The notes beneath the pieces are model-generated. The model was not told where the DNA came from and did no database searches. It saw only the letters and a list, made by a program, of their open reading frames with translations. From NCBI GenBank assembly GCA_024222295.1, contig JAAEPF010000024.1, positions 186,001 to 250,000 of the forward strand: a stretch of DNA of 64,000 nt, read 5' to 3'. A program made the translations under genes and the position numbers. The DNA comes from Actinomycetes bacterium. GTDB taxonomy: Bacteria; Actinomycetota; Acidimicrobiia; Acidimicrobiales; Microtrichaceae. Every line of letters begins with the position of its first letter. The first letter of the stretch is position 1. Below are positions 11,041 through 20,204 of this stretch, one piece after another.

Positions 11041-12414
11041 TCAGAACGGCAACCCCGGATGGCCCAACACGCCCAGTGGGTCCATTTCGGCCTTGGCCGC
11101 AGCCAGTACCCGTCTCGTGGCGGATGGAGTCGATCGGCGCCACTGCCCCGCGTTGGTCGGGCCGATCCCGTGTTCGGCACTCCATGACCCCGCGAACCTG
11201 GTGGTCACCAGCTCGTGGACAGCTGCTCGCAGGGCGCGGCGGTCGGACTCCGAAATGGCCACGTCGTGGGGAACAACCACGTTGGCGTGCACCCCACCGT
11301 CGCCCCAGTGGCCAAAGTCCGCCACTGCCAGCTCGGGCCTGACCGAGTGGGCGGTGTCGCGCACGGCAGCACGCAGGGCGGGCAAGTGGGCGGGCTGAAC
11401 ACAGAGGTCGAAGCCGATCACCTCGCCCTGTGAGGCGAGTCCCTCGGTGATGCCGTGGCGCAGGGCCCAGGCCTCGGTGCGTGGCACCGCAAGTGCCCGG
11501 TCGTGCACATTCGCGTCGACGAGGGCATCCAGGAGGCTGTCCGCCACCCCGGTTCCCCCCGAGCACTCCACGAGCACGGTGACGGCCGGCTCCGCACCCG
11601 GGTCGACCGGATGCGGAATCGAAGCCCGTTGCAGACCCGCGGAAACCGCCCGGGGGCACATGACCTCGAAGGCGGTGAGGCCGGATCCGAGCGCACGCCT
11701 CAATGCGGGGAGCAAGCTGACTGCCTCGATGTCCGCCGTGGGTCCGATCAGAGCTGTTGCGCGCTCCGCCGGCAGCGGGGTGAGTGACACCGCGCATGCG
11801 GTGATGACCCCGAGTGATCCGGCTGATCCGACCAGCAGCCGGGCAGGGTCGGGTCCGGTGTTGTCCTTTCGCAGTCCCCTGACGTCGCCGATCACCGAAA
11901 CGTCGTCGTCTGCCAGCACCGCCTGCACGCCCAGTACGTGGGCCGACATGTCCCCGTGAGCCATGACCCTCGAGCCGCCGGTGTTCGTTGCCACCATGGC
12001 CCCGATCGCAGGATCCGCCGCGAGGTCCACCGGGAGCTCGAGGCCGTGCCTGCTGGCAGCCTCGTTGAGCGCCGACAGCCGGACACCGGCCGAGACCACC
12101 GCCACCGCGTCGGCCGGACGAACCTCGAGGCGGTCGGCCATGGCATTGGTGCTGAGCACCACCGGAGCCGGTCCTTCAGGGGGAGGGGTGGAAGCACCCA
12201 CCAGCCCCGTGTTGGCGCCCTGGGGTATGAGGCGCCGGCGATGGTCGCGAGCCCAACTCACGATCGCTCGCACCTCCTCGATGTCACCCGGCACGGCAAC
12301 TGCGAAGGCCGGGCCCGACGGGCCGCGCCATGGCACCTCGTGGGCGCGTGCGTCGGCGCCGGTGCGAAGCGGCCGGGCCAGCAGGTCGGCCAGTTCGACG
12401 AGTGAGTCGTCCAC
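11041..12414 (-). CDS. FAD-linked oxidase (GlcD/D-2-hydroxyacid dehydrogenase type)
   Basis: A flavoprotein of about 457 residues with an N-terminal FAD_binding_4 domain (IPQGANTGLVGAS, then VSAGVRLSALNEAA and IGAMVATNTGGSR) and a C-terminal FAD-oxidase domain ending GSWSAEHGIGPTNAG and a DPLGVLGHPG motif. This layout is that of glycolate oxidase GlcD, D-lactate and D-2-hydroxyglutarate dehydrogenases, which oxidise a D-2-hydroxyacid to the 2-oxoacid. The frame is open to an ATG at 12468, but that start would overlap the divergent sulfatase; I prefer GTG at 12414 (VDDSLVELADLLA), which leaves room for promoters. No GlcE/GlcF partners are adjacent, so it is probably a single-subunit enzyme. 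Confidence 0.8.
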   Translation of the reverse strand: MDDSLVELADLLARPLRTGADARAHEVPWRGPSGPAFAVAVPGDIEEVRAIVSWARDHRRRLIPQGANTGLVGASTPPPEGPAPVVLSTNAMADRLEVRPADAVAVVSAGVRLSALNEAASRHGLELPVDLAADPAIGAMVATNTGGSRVMAHGDMSAHVLGVQAVLADDDVSVIGDVRGLRKDNTGPDPARLLVGSAGSLGVITACAVSLTPLPAERATALIGPTADIEAVSLLPALRRALGSGLTAFEVMCPRAVSAGLQRASIPHPVDPGAEPAVTVLVECSGGTGVADSLLDALVDANVHDRALAVPRTEAWALRHGITEGLASQGEVIGFDLCVQPAHLPALRAAVRDTAHSVRPELAVADFGHWGDGGVHANVVVPHDVAISESDRRALRAAVHELVTTRFAGSWSAEHGIGPTNAGQWRRSTPSATRRVLAAAKAEMDPLGVLGHPGLPF

Positions 12415-12466
12415 GGCTCCATCTTGGCCGCATCGCGGCCTTGTCCGGGCTGTAACGTCGCCCGCC

Positions 12467-14809
12467 ATGAGCGAGCCGCCGCGACTCCCACCGGACCCGT
12501 CGGACCCGACCGCCCCGTATGCCGGCCATCCCGGGCCGGTCGGCCGGGTCTACGCCACATCGGAGCCCTGGTGGCCACCACGCCCCACCGCTCGTCAGGG
12601 CGCACCCAACATCGTGGTGATGCTGGCCGACGATCTCGGCTATTCCGACCTGGGTTGCTACGGCTCAGAGATCCGAACTCCCAACCTCGATGCCCTTGCC
12701 GCCGGCGGCCTTCGGTACACCGACTTCCACGCCTATCCCATGTGCTCGCCCACCCGGGCAGCATTGCTGACCGGGCTCGAACCACACCGTGCGGGGATCG
12801 GCCACGTCGCCCATTCGGATCCCGGCTTCCCTGGCTACTCCATGACACTCACCGACCAGGCCCCCACGGTCGCCGAGCTGCTGCGCGCCGACGGCTACCA
12901 GACACTGATGGTCGGCAAGTGGCACCTCACCAAGGACTCAGAGCAGAACGACGCTGCTGACCGGTCGTCGTGGCCGTGCCAGAAGGGGTTCGACCGCTAC
13001 TACGGGTTCCTCGACGCGTTCACCAACTTCCACCACCCGCACCGCCTGATAGAGGACAACCACGCGGTGCGCACCGACACGTATCCCGAGGACTACTTCG
13101 TCACCGACGACTTCACCGACCGTGCCATCTCGATGATCCGTGAGACGAAGGGGTCCAAGCCGGACAAGCCGTTCTTCCTGTACTTCTCGCAGGCCGCGAT
13201 GCACGCGCCCATCCAGGCTCGGGCGGAGGACATCGAGGCCCACAGGGGCAACTACGACGCGGGCTGGGACGCGATCCGCGAAGCCAGGTTCGAACGCCAG
13301 AAGGCTCTGGGTCTGGTGGAACCCGACACCGTGCTTCCCTCCCGCAACGACGAGGAAGGCGACGAGGTACCGGCATGGGACGACCTCGACGACGACCAGA
13401 GGCGGCTGTACGCCCGGTACATGGAAACCTACGCGGGTCTGCTGACCAACATGGACGACAACGTGGGGCGCCTCCGTTGCGCGCTCGAGGAGATGGGGGA
13501 GTGGGACAACACGCTGTTCATCTTCACCTCCGACAACGGCGGGTCACGCGAGGGCGAGGCCATCGGAACGACCGCCTACTTCCGCACGCTTCACTTCGAT
13601 CGGGTCGGGCGCGAGGAGCCCTTCGAGGAGGACCTGGCCCGCATCGACGAGGTCGGAGGGCCGACCAACCTGCCCCACTACCCGCGGGGGTGGGCCATGG
13701 TGTCGAACACGCCGTTTCGGCTCTACAAGATCAACACCCACCGAGGAGGCCACTCGGTGCCTTTCATCGCGTCGTGGCCGGGTGCGGGCATCAGCGGCGG
13801 TGAGCTGCGAGACCAGTACGTGCACGTGACCGACCTGTTTCCCTCGATGCTCGAGGTGGCCGGGGTGGATCGGCCGGCCGAGTGGAACGGCGCACCGGCC
13901 CTCACCACCATCGGCAATTCGATGATCCCCACCCTCACCGACGCGTCTGCCGGCGGTCATGAGGGTGACGTGATGATGGAATGCGAGGGCAACCGGGGGT
14001 ACCGGCGCGGGCAATGGGAGGCCGTGGCTCGACACAGGATCCGCACGCCGTTCGGCGAGGACCGCTGGGAGCTGTTCGACGTCGATGCCGACCCCACCCA
14101 GGTCAACGACCTCGCCGCGGAGCACCCCGGGCTGGTCGAGGAACTGCGTGAACTCTGGGATGCATCGGCGTGGGACAACCAGGTGTTCCCGCTCGACGAA
14201 GGCACGGGCTACAAGTTCCTGATCCGCCCTCCCTGGAACGACGTGTTCGAGGAGCCCGTGGTCCTGTACCCCGGTGAGGCCACTCTCGAACGATGGCGGT
14301 CCCAGCGCCTCATCCTCTGGCGCAACGTGGAGATCACGGCCTCTGTCACGATCGGCGAGGGCGACCTGGGGATCCTGTTGGCACACGGTGACCAGGGAGG
14401 GGGCTACTCGCTCTACATCGACGACACCGGCGAGCTGGTTGCCGCACACAACGGCTACGGCCTCGAGAGCGAGGTTCGTGGTCCGGTTGTGCCTCCGGGC
14501 GAGCACGAGCTCGGCCTCTCCATAGAGGCACCCGGGGATGACTGCTGGAACTTCGTGCTGCGAATCGACGGCGATGAGGTCGCTCGCGTCGATGGGCTGC
14601 GGCTCCTCATGGCCATGGCGCCGTTCGAGGGAATCGACGTCGGACTCGACCGTCGCTCACCGGTTTGTTGGGACGTGTATCAGCGTCATGGAGCCTTTCG
14701 GTTCACCGGCAGGCTCCACCATGTGAGCTACCAGCCCGGCGAGCCGGCACCGGATGCTCCTACTGGCATGGTCGACTTCCTGCGCGATTGGGGCCGGGGC
14801 TTCGAGTAG
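12467..14809 (+). CDS. Type I sulfatase (arylsulfatase family)
   Basis: A 780-residue formylglycine-dependent sulfatase. The N-terminal metal motif NIVVMLADDLGYSDLG and the maturation motif CSPTRAALLTG (Cys93) are intact; Cys93 would be converted to formylglycine by an activating enzyme, none of which is in the window. The second conserved lysine block appears as GKWHL. Residues after about 560 form an extra beta-rich region that is common in arylsulfatase A-like bacterial proteins. There is no signal peptide, so it is probably cytoplasmic. It hydrolyses sulfate esters, perhaps from algal metabolites. ATG 12467 was chosen because the family homology begins soon after; the open frame extends much further upstream antisense to the oxidase gene. 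Confidence 0.88.
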   Translation: MSEPPRLPPDPSDPTAPYAGHPGPVGRVYATSEPWWPPRPTARQGAPNIVVMLADDLGYSDLGCYGSEIRTPNLDALAAGGLRYTDFHAYPMCSPTRAALLTGLEPHRAGIGHVAHSDPGFPGYSMTLTDQAPTVAELLRADGYQTLMVGKWHLTKDSEQNDAADRSSWPCQKGFDRYYGFLDAFTNFHHPHRLIEDNHAVRTDTYPEDYFVTDDFTDRAISMIRETKGSKPDKPFFLYFSQAAMHAPIQARAEDIEAHRGNYDAGWDAIREARFERQKALGLVEPDTVLPSRNDEEGDEVPAWDDLDDDQRRLYARYMETYAGLLTNMDDNVGRLRCALEEMGEWDNTLFIFTSDNGGSREGEAIGTTAYFRTLHFDRVGREEPFEEDLARIDEVGGPTNLPHYPRGWAMVSNTPFRLYKINTHRGGHSVPFIASWPGAGISGGELRDQYVHVTDLFPSMLEVAGVDRPAEWNGAPALTTIGNSMIPTLTDASAGGHEGDVMMECEGNRGYRRGQWEAVARHRIRTPFGEDRWELFDVDADPTQVNDLAAEHPGLVEELRELWDASAWDNQVFPLDEGTGYKFLIRPPWNDVFEEPVVLYPGEATLERWRSQRLILWRNVEITASVTIGEGDLGILLAHGDQGGGYSLYIDDTGELVAAHNGYGLESEVRGPVVPPGEHELGLSIEAPGDDCWNFVLRIDGDEVARVDGLRLLMAMAPFEGIDVGLDRRSPVCWDVYQRHGAFRFTGRLHHVSYQPGEPAPDAPTGMVDFLRDWGRGFE

Positions 14810-14830
14810 GGGCACACCGCCGGGGATGGC

Positions 14831-15976
14831 TCAGCGGGGGCGCTCGATGGCTGCCTCGATGCCGTGCACGGCCACGCTCAGCGGGCTGGTGGTGAACAGG
14901 TCGACCAGTGGCCCACCACCGATCTGGATGCCCGAGGAGCTCTCGGTGACCGTGTACTGCCCCGACCAGTCGACGCGCGCGTAGCCGAGCCAGTCCGGGC
15001 GATCGCCCCGCGACGCGTCGTTGAGCTTCCCGAACACGATCGCGCAGGCGTCGGGCCGCCCTGCCAACGCCATCGGGCTGGCTGCCCGGTCCGAGTTCTC
15101 CTGATCGGCTCTCGCCAGGTCGTGGTAGCTGGCGCCGAGCCCGGAGCACTCGACCGTCTCGGTGTCGCCCGGCTCACCGCCGTACAGGGTGACTCGCCGG
15201 GGCTGCGCCCGCACGGTCACCGTGCGGCCACCGAAGTGCAGGGTTGCGGTGACCTCACCGACGTCGCGCACCCAGGCGAACAGCGGTTCGCCGATTAGGG
15301 CGTCTATGACCGCCCTGCCGTCCTGGAGGGGAGGAGTGGTGTGGATCCTGGGCGCGCCGAGGTGGTCGATGCGGGTCGCACGCGAGATGAGGGCGGTCTC
15401 GTCACCGTCGGACCAGTTGACCGCCTCGGTGTGGCTGGTCGACTTCATCGCGTCGGCGGCACCACCGCAGATTCGCACCTTGAGCGACCACACCGTGAAG
15501 TGCGTTCGCGGTGCCAGCGTGGTCGTCGTGGAGGAGGTGGTGGTGCTCGCCGGGACCGTCGCGGTCGGGGTGGACGTCGTCGGCCGCGGCTCTGTCGTGG
15601 TGGCCGTGGTGGTCGTGGTGGCCGTGGTGGTCGTGGTGGTCGTGGTGGTCGGCCACGCCCTCACCACGTCGCGGTTGGCGAACTGCCTGATCACATCCTG
15701 GAACTCGCTGGCCAGCAGGCTCGGGCGCGATGCGAGAACGTGGATCAGGAATATGACCTGGGTGTCGGTCAGCGTGTGCCACAGACAATCGGGAGGCTTT
15801 GCTCCGCCTCCTGCCGAGCGCCGACCGGAGCCGGCCGCGATGATCGACGAGATGATCCGGTCGCCGTCGGCCTTCGCTCCTGCGCCGATGCCGCCCGCGG
15901 CGGCGGGTGGTGCCAGCAGGAGAGTCGAGAAACCGAGCGCGGCTACGAGGGCCATCGCTGCGACGCGGCGGTTCAT
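14831..15976 (-). CDS. Secreted protein of unknown function with Thr-rich linker
   Basis: A 381-residue protein with a signal peptide (MNRRVAAMALVAALGF, cleavage near APPAAAGG). After an N-terminal domain with a single Cys-Trp pair (PPDCLWHTL) comes a threonine-rich linker at about residues 110-150, then a C-terminal beta-rich domain with paired cysteines. I do not recognise either domain. The start overlaps the stop of the preceding lipoprotein gene by four bases (ATGA), so the two are translationally coupled and probably act together at the cell surface. The linker may be O-glycosylated, as Thr/Pro-rich linkers in actinobacteria often are (inference). Confidence 0.65.
   Translation of the reverse strand: MNRRVAAMALVAALGFSTLLLAPPAAAGGIGAGAKADGDRIISSIIAAGSGRRSAGGGAKPPDCLWHTLTDTQVIFLIHVLASRPSLLASEFQDVIRQFANRDVVRAWPTTTTTTTTTATTTTTATTTEPRPTTSTPTATVPASTTTSSTTTTLAPRTHFTVWSLKVRICGGAADAMKSTSHTEAVNWSDGDETALISRATRIDHLGAPRIHTTPPLQDGRAVIDALIGEPLFAWVRDVGEVTATLHFGGRTVTVRAQPRRVTLYGGEPGDTETVECSGLGASYHDLARADQENSDRAASPMALAGRPDACAIVFGKLNDASRGDRPDWLGYARVDWSGQYTVTESSSGIQIGGGPLVDLFTTSPLSVAVHGIEAAIERPR
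15595..15651. repeat. Imperfect GTGGTGGCC/GTGGTC tandem repeat (Thr codons)
   Basis: Short imperfect repeats of GTGGTGG(C/T)C on the + strand encode the poly-Thr linker of the secreted protein on the - strand. The tract is purely trinucleotide-periodic, so length changes of whole units would keep the frame. Confidence 0.6.
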
Positions 15977-16695
15977 GGGCCGTCCTCCAACGTTTCGGCC
16001 TCACGCTTCAGCGCCTGTGTGACCTGTGCCGGGCATGGGTCGCCGACACCAGCGCCCAAGGGCCGCTCGTCCTCCACGGATTCCACGAGGTCGCTCACGC
16101 GCAGCCGGCCATCGTCTGTGCGAATGGCTTCGCCATGACCGTTGTTGGTGAACGGCACGTCATCGAGCTTCTCGCCGGTATCCACGTCGACCCAGTGGAA
16201 CGGCGAGTACACGCAGTGTTCGAATCGGACCCTCCCGTCGCCGAGGTCTTCGATGTCGAGCACCGCGACGCGCCGTACGACACCTGCGTCGTCGGGGGCC
16301 ATCCAGCGCCGGTTGTCGTGGTATTCGGTGCCGAGGTGCGAGCGAACGTAGGTGTCCAGCTCCGAGCCGGCGACCGTCACTGCGTGCCATCTGGCAACAG
16401 CCGGGTTGTCCGGGTCCTGGAGTGCGCCCGCGTCGGCTGCGATCGCGGCGACAGCGATGTCATAGCGGGCGAACAGGTCGTCGAGCTCGGTGCGCACGGC
16501 CCGTCTCCGCCCATCCGGCTGGGTGGTCGTGGGTGCGGGGCCGGCCCGGCTGTCCACACGCCTTGGCGACGCTTCCTCGCCGGGCCGTGACTCCGGCACC
16601 GGTTGCACGGCCTCGACGTCGCCGGCCCCGCTGCACGCCCCGGCGCCGGCCAGGCAGCACGCCACGAGCGCGGCCGTCCATCTCTTTCCCACCAT
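15973..16695 (-). CDS. Hypothetical lipoprotein
   Basis: A 240-residue protein with an N-terminal hydrophobic segment and lipobox GAGAC (Cys21), so likely exported and lipid-anchored. The mature part begins with a disordered Pro/Glu/Arg-rich stretch, then a domain of about 150 residues containing DLFARYDIAVAAIAADAGAL and WHAVTVAGSELDTYV. This resembles small SnoaL/Mce-associated-like domains in lipoproteins only in general style; I make no family call. It is the first gene of a two-gene unit with the Thr-rich secreted protein (four-base overlap). Confidence 0.65.
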   Translation of the reverse strand: MVGKRWTAALVACCLAGAGACSGAGDVEAVQPVPESRPGEEASPRRVDSRAGPAPTTTQPDGRRRAVRTELDDLFARYDIAVAAIAADAGALQDPDNPAVARWHAVTVAGSELDTYVRSHLGTEYHDNRRWMAPDDAGVVRRVAVLDIEDLGDGRVRFEHCVYSPFHWVDVDTGEKLDDVPFTNNGHGEAIRTDDGRLRVSDLVESVEDERPLGAGVGDPCPAQVTQALKREAETLEDGP

Positions 16696-16770
16696 CGCAG
16701 CACAACCCTTCCTCGGTGTCGCTACTCGAGGGGAGTCTGATCGACGGTGGTCGGGTGAGACAAGTGCGCG

Positions 16771-17640
16771 TCAGCGGATCCGCGGCTCGATCCGCTTGCC
16801 GCTGGAGAAGGCCGCCTGGCCCTCGGCGAGGGAATCGTCGTCGGTGCCGAGGGCGATGAGCGCCCAGCCCTGGGCCAGTGCCTGGCTTCGGGTGCCCTCG
16901 AGGCCCGCCCAGAGCGACCTCAGGGTGCCCTGCACGGCCAGCGGCGGAGCGCTTGCCACGATCGAGGCGTAGGCCGAGGCCGCGTCCAGCAGCTCGTTGC
17001 CATCGACCACTTCGCTGACCATGCCCATCGATTGCGCGGTCGGTGCCGAGATCCGCTCATGTGTGCCGGCCAGCGACATGCGCACGAGTTCGCCGAAGGG
17101 CATCTTGTGCAGCATGTGCAGCGGCTCGAACGTGGCGGTCATCCCATAGGTGACATGCGGATCGAAGAACGTGGCGTGCTCGGCGGCGAACAGCACATCG
17201 CACTCACCCAGCATGTAGAACGCACCGCCACAGGCCATGCCGTTGACAGCCGCGATCACCGGCTTCCACAGGTCGGAGGTCTTGGGTCCGAGCCGCTCAC
17301 CCGGGTCGTCGAAGTGAAACGGTGTCGAGCCGAATCCTGCGATCCGGTCGTCTTCGTGGTCAGAGGCGGACCGGGCGCCACCGCCGCCGTCGTCGATCTG
17401 CTCGCTGCGGTCGATGCCGGTGCAGAAGGCGCGGTCACCGGTGGCGGTGAGCACCACGACCCTCACGTCATCGTCGAGGCGGAACCGACGCCAGGTGGAG
17501 TGCAGTTCCTCGACCATCTGTGCGTTGAACGCGTTGAGCACCTCAGGTCGGTCGAGGGTCACCGTGGCCACCCCGTCGTCCGCGACGTCGACCGAGATCA
17601 TCTCGGTCGACGTGTACTCGAAATCGCCCACAGCGCTCAC
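16771..17640 (-). CDS. Enoyl-CoA hydratase/isomerase family protein (first of pair)
   Basis: A 289-residue crotonase-fold protein. The oxyanion-hole regions are ATGDRAFCTGID and NGMACGGAFYMLGECD; the second catalytic-Glu position is in a divergent stretch (YGMTATFEP), so the reaction may not be simple hydration of 2-enoyl-CoA. I chose GTG at 17640 because it overlaps the stop of the upstream hydratase gene by GTGA, indicating coupling; a much longer upstream frame is antisense noise and ATG 17598 (MISVDVADDG) is the alternative. Acts on acyl-CoA intermediates in the cytoplasm. Confidence 0.82.
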   Translation of the reverse strand: MSAVGDFEYTSTEMISVDVADDGVATVTLDRPEVLNAFNAQMVEELHSTWRRFRLDDDVRVVVLTATGDRAFCTGIDRSEQIDDGGGGARSASDHEDDRIAGFGSTPFHFDDPGERLGPKTSDLWKPVIAAVNGMACGGAFYMLGECDVLFAAEHATFFDPHVTYGMTATFEPLHMLHKMPFGELVRMSLAGTHERISAPTAQSMGMVSEVVDGNELLDAASAYASIVASAPPLAVQGTLRSLWAGLEGTRSQALAQGWALIALGTDDDSLAEGQAAFSSGKRIEPRIR

Positions 17641-18482
17641 CAGCCCCTGAACTCGGGAGAGCGCCGCTCGCGGAAGGCCTGCATGCCTTCGGCGAAGTCG
17701 CCGCTGGCAGTGAGCCAGTCCTGCGCAGCCGCCTCTTCCTCGAACGCCGTGTGCCGGCCAGACTCGAAGCTGCGGTTGATCATTCCCTTGGTGAGGGCCA
17801 GGGCCTTGGTCGGCATCGCAGCCAGCCTGCCCGCCAGCTCGTCGACCTCCGCCCTGAGCTCGTCGGCCGGCACCACCTTGTTGGCGATGCCGAGCTCGCC
17901 ACACCGCCCGGCGGGCACGTCCTCGGCCAGGAACATCATCTCCTTGGCGATGTGCGGTCCGACCAGCTTGGGCAGCAGGTACGCGCCCCCGGCGTCGGGC
18001 AGGATGCCGCGCCGGGTGAATACCTCGACCAGCTTGGCCGAGTCGGCCATCACCACGAGGTCAGCGGCGAGCACTAGTTGCGCGCCGCCGCCGGCGGCCG
18101 TGCCGTTGACTGCGGCCACCACCGGCTTCTCGCAGTCGAGGATCGAGGCGACGAGACGCTGCCAGCCGCGACGGATCATGCGCGCTGCCTCGCCCATCAC
18201 CCGATCCGGTGCCCCCTCGGGCTTGGGCGGTGTCGGGTTCTGCGCGCCGCCGAGGTTGGCGCCGGTGCAGAAGTGCCGCTCGCCGGCCGCGCCCAGGACC
18301 ACACAACGCACTGCGAGGTCGGCTGATGCCCACTCGATTCGGTCTGTGATGCGGTCGCGCATGGCGGCGTTCAGCGAGTTGCCCTGTCCGGGCGCATTGA
18401 TCGTGATGCGGGCAATGCCGTCGTCGACTTCGTAGTTGACGAGCTCCTCGACGCTCGGCTCCTGTCGTTCTTCTTCACTCAT
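17637..18482 (-). CDS. Enoyl-CoA hydratase/isomerase family protein (second of pair)
   Basis: A 281-residue crotonase-fold protein. It shows GERHFCTGANLGG for the first oxyanion residue and NGTAAGGGAQLVLAADLV for the second; the loop RRGILPDAGGAYLLPK carries Asp where many hydratases have the second catalytic Glu, a pattern seen in isomerase or dehydration-type members. It is the upstream gene of a two-gene operon and is translationally coupled to the second crotonase by a four-base overlap. A perfect 15-bp palindrome lies 44 bases ahead of its ATG and could be the operator. The paired crotonases suggest a short acyl-CoA side pathway rather than the main beta-oxidation complex. Confidence 0.85.
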   Translation of the reverse strand: MSEEERQEPSVEELVNYEVDDGIARITINAPGQGNSLNAAMRDRITDRIEWASADLAVRCVVLGAAGERHFCTGANLGGAQNPTPPKPEGAPDRVMGEAARMIRRGWQRLVASILDCEKPVVAAVNGTAAGGGAQLVLAADLVVMADSAKLVEVFTRRGILPDAGGAYLLPKLVGPHIAKEMMFLAEDVPAGRCGELGIANKVVPADELRAEVDELAGRLAAMPTKALALTKGMINRSFESGRHTAFEEEAAAQDWLTASGDFAEGMQAFRERRSPEFRGW

Positions 18483-18525
18483 GGGCCGCCTGCCCTTCCT
18501 GGTTCGACCTTCGCCGTTGATTGAC

Positions 18526-18540
18526 CTGACGGCCCGTCAG
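18526..18540. promoter_or_regulatory. 15-bp perfect palindrome CTGACGGCCCGTCAG
   Basis: CTGACGG-C-CCGTCAG is a perfect inverted repeat in the 59-base gap between the type II NADH dehydrogenase stop and the crotonase operon start (both on the - strand). There is no T-run, so it looks more like a TetR-type operator for the crotonase pair than a terminator. No regulator gene is adjacent. Confidence 0.5.
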
Positions 18541-18541
18541 A

Positions 18542-19828
18542 CTAGGCGCGGCGCTCCGGCGGCACTTCCTCGGAGATGATGCGGCTCCCACGGTCCCAGG
18601 TGATGTAGTTCCACGCCCAGTTGACCATCACGTTCAGCCGGTTGCGGAAGCCGATCAGCATGAACAGGTGCAGCACCAGCCAGGCTACCCAGCCGATCCG
18701 GCCCCGGAACCGGATGCCTCCGGGAAGCTCCACCACCGCGTCGTTGCGTCCGATGGTGGCCATTGAGCCTTTGTCGGAGTACTCGAACGCACCGGTCGGC
18801 TCGCCCCGAAGCCGGTTGCGGATCACGCCGGCAGAGAAGCGCGCACCCTGGATCGCCACCGGCGCTACCTGAGGCAACGGGTCGCCGTGGCGATTCGTCG
18901 AGGCCGCCATGTCGCCGACCACGAACACCTCCGGATGGTCGGGCACGGTGAGGTCGTCGTTCACCACCACCCTTCCGGCCTTGGTGAGCTCGACGCCCAA
19001 GGCCTCACTCAGGGGGTTGGCGCGCACGCCGGCGGTCCAGATCATCGTGCCGGTCGGGATCGTGGAGCCGTCGGCCAGCTCCACACGGTCCTCGGCCACC
19101 CGTGACACCGCTGTCTGCAGCATCACCTCGACGCCCCGCGCCTCGAGGGTGTCGCGGGCGTTGGACGACAACTCCTCGCTGAAGGGCGCCAGCAGCCTGT
19201 CGCCCATCTCCACGAGCACGATCCGCGCGGAGCGGAGGTCGAGGCCGGGGTAGTCCTTGCGCAGCACTCCGTTGAGGAGTTCCGAGAGGCCACCGGCCAT
19301 CTCGACTCCGGTCGGGCCACCTCCGCCCACCACGATGGTGAGGGTGCCGTCATCCAAGTGGGTGGGATCCGCATCCGCCCGCTCGAAGCAGGTGAGCACG
19401 TGGGACCGCAGGTCAAGTGCATCACGCAGCGACTTCAGGCCGAAGGCGTGTTCCTCGACGCCGGGGATCCCGAAGCTGTCGGTAACGGCGCCTGCGGCCA
19501 GAACGAGGCTGTCATAGGTGAGGTCGCCACCGTCGGCGAGCTGGACGACGCGGTGGTCGAGGTCGATCCCGGCCACCCTGTCCAGGCGTACCCGGGCGTT
19601 GCTCTGGCCGGAGAAGATCCCGCGCACGGGAAAGCAGATGTCGTCGCTGTCGAGCCCGGCGGTGGCCACCTGGTAGAGCAGTGGCTGGAAGGTGTGGTGG
19701 TTGCGCGAGTCGACCACCGTCACGTCGACCGGCGTGTCCGCCAGGGCCTTGGTGGCCTCGAGCCCGCCGAAGCCGGCGCCGACGACGACCACCCTGTGCT
19801 TGTGCCCTGCGGGCAGGTCCGACGCCAT
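18542..19828 (-). CDS. ndh: Type II NADH dehydrogenase
   Basis: A 428-residue single-subunit NADH:quinone oxidoreductase that passes electrons to the quinone pool without pumping protons. The FAD Rossmann motif VVVVGAGFGGLEATKAL begins 12 residues in, the NADH motif is VVGGGGPTGVEMAGGLSELL, and QPLLYQVATAGL is the conserved block after the first domain. The C-terminal 60 residues contain an amphipathic/hydrophobic stretch (WVAWLVLHLFMLIG) that anchors it to the cytoplasmic face of the membrane. The open frame extends upstream to 20698 antisense to other genes; ATG 19828 gives the family's normal length and start. Confidence 0.92.
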   Translation of the reverse strand: MASDLPAGHKHRVVVVGAGFGGLEATKALADTPVDVTVVDSRNHHTFQPLLYQVATAGLDSDDICFPVRGIFSGQSNARVRLDRVAGIDLDHRVVQLADGGDLTYDSLVLAAGAVTDSFGIPGVEEHAFGLKSLRDALDLRSHVLTCFERADADPTHLDDGTLTIVVGGGGPTGVEMAGGLSELLNGVLRKDYPGLDLRSARIVLVEMGDRLLAPFSEELSSNARDTLEARGVEVMLQTAVSRVAEDRVELADGSTIPTGTMIWTAGVRANPLSEALGVELTKAGRVVVNDDLTVPDHPEVFVVGDMAASTNRHGDPLPQVAPVAIQGARFSAGVIRNRLRGEPTGAFEYSDKGSMATIGRNDAVVELPGGIRFRGRIGWVAWLVLHLFMLIGFRNRLNVMVNWAWNYITWDRGSRIISEEVPPERRA

Positions 19829-19868
19829 TGTCCTCCGATCGGGGTTCAGCAGTCCGTACTGTGGGCCC

Positions 19869-20204
19869 ATGCCTCGAGCGGATGACGAGCTGCGCCCAGC
19901 AGGGTTCAGGCTAGCGGCGGCCATCATGATCCTGGTCGTGTGCCTGGTGGCAGTCTTGGTGCCGACATCCGTTGTGGGCGCTGGCCAAGCCGGCGGCGAG
20001 CCGAACACTACGGAGCCGGCGGGCGAGGACACCACGAGTCCCGAGAGCTCTGGCGAGGACGCGACCGCACCTGCCACCTGGTTCTGGTACGTGCTCGCAG
20101 GCGCAGCGGCCGGCGGTGTCGCCGTATTCCTGGTCAACAGACGGCGCGCCAGTGAGGGGTCGGGCGTCGGCTCGTCAGGCGCCGGCGGTTCGCCCGAGTC
20201 GTGA
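19869..20204 (+). CDS. Small membrane protein, two hydrophobic segments
   Basis: A 111-residue protein with a first hydrophobic helix (about 14-36, AAAIMILVVCLVAVLVPTSV, possibly an uncleaved signal), an acidic Thr/Ser/Glu-rich external loop, and a second helix (about 72-91, TWFWYVLAGAAAGGVAVFLV) followed by a positive stop-transfer sequence and a Gly/Ser tail. No family recognised. It is divergent from ndh with 40 bases between, and its last 30 bases overlap the convergent ATP-grasp gene. The coding call rests on composition and clean topology; the overlap leaves some doubt. Confidence 0.55.
   Translation: MPRADDELRPAGFRLAAAIMILVVCLVAVLVPTSVVGAGQAGGEPNTTEPAGEDTTSPESSGEDATAPATWFWYVLAGAAAGGVAVFLVNRRRASEGSGVGSSGAGGSPES

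Noticed and set aside
11963-12466. N-terminal extension of the sulfatase
   Set aside because: The upstream frame is antisense to the FAD-linked oxidase and has no signal peptide or homology; ATG 12467 is followed directly by sulfatase sequence.
15595-15651. GTGG-rich repeat as a minisatellite or CRISPR
   Set aside because: It is fully explained by Thr codons of a secreted protein's linker.
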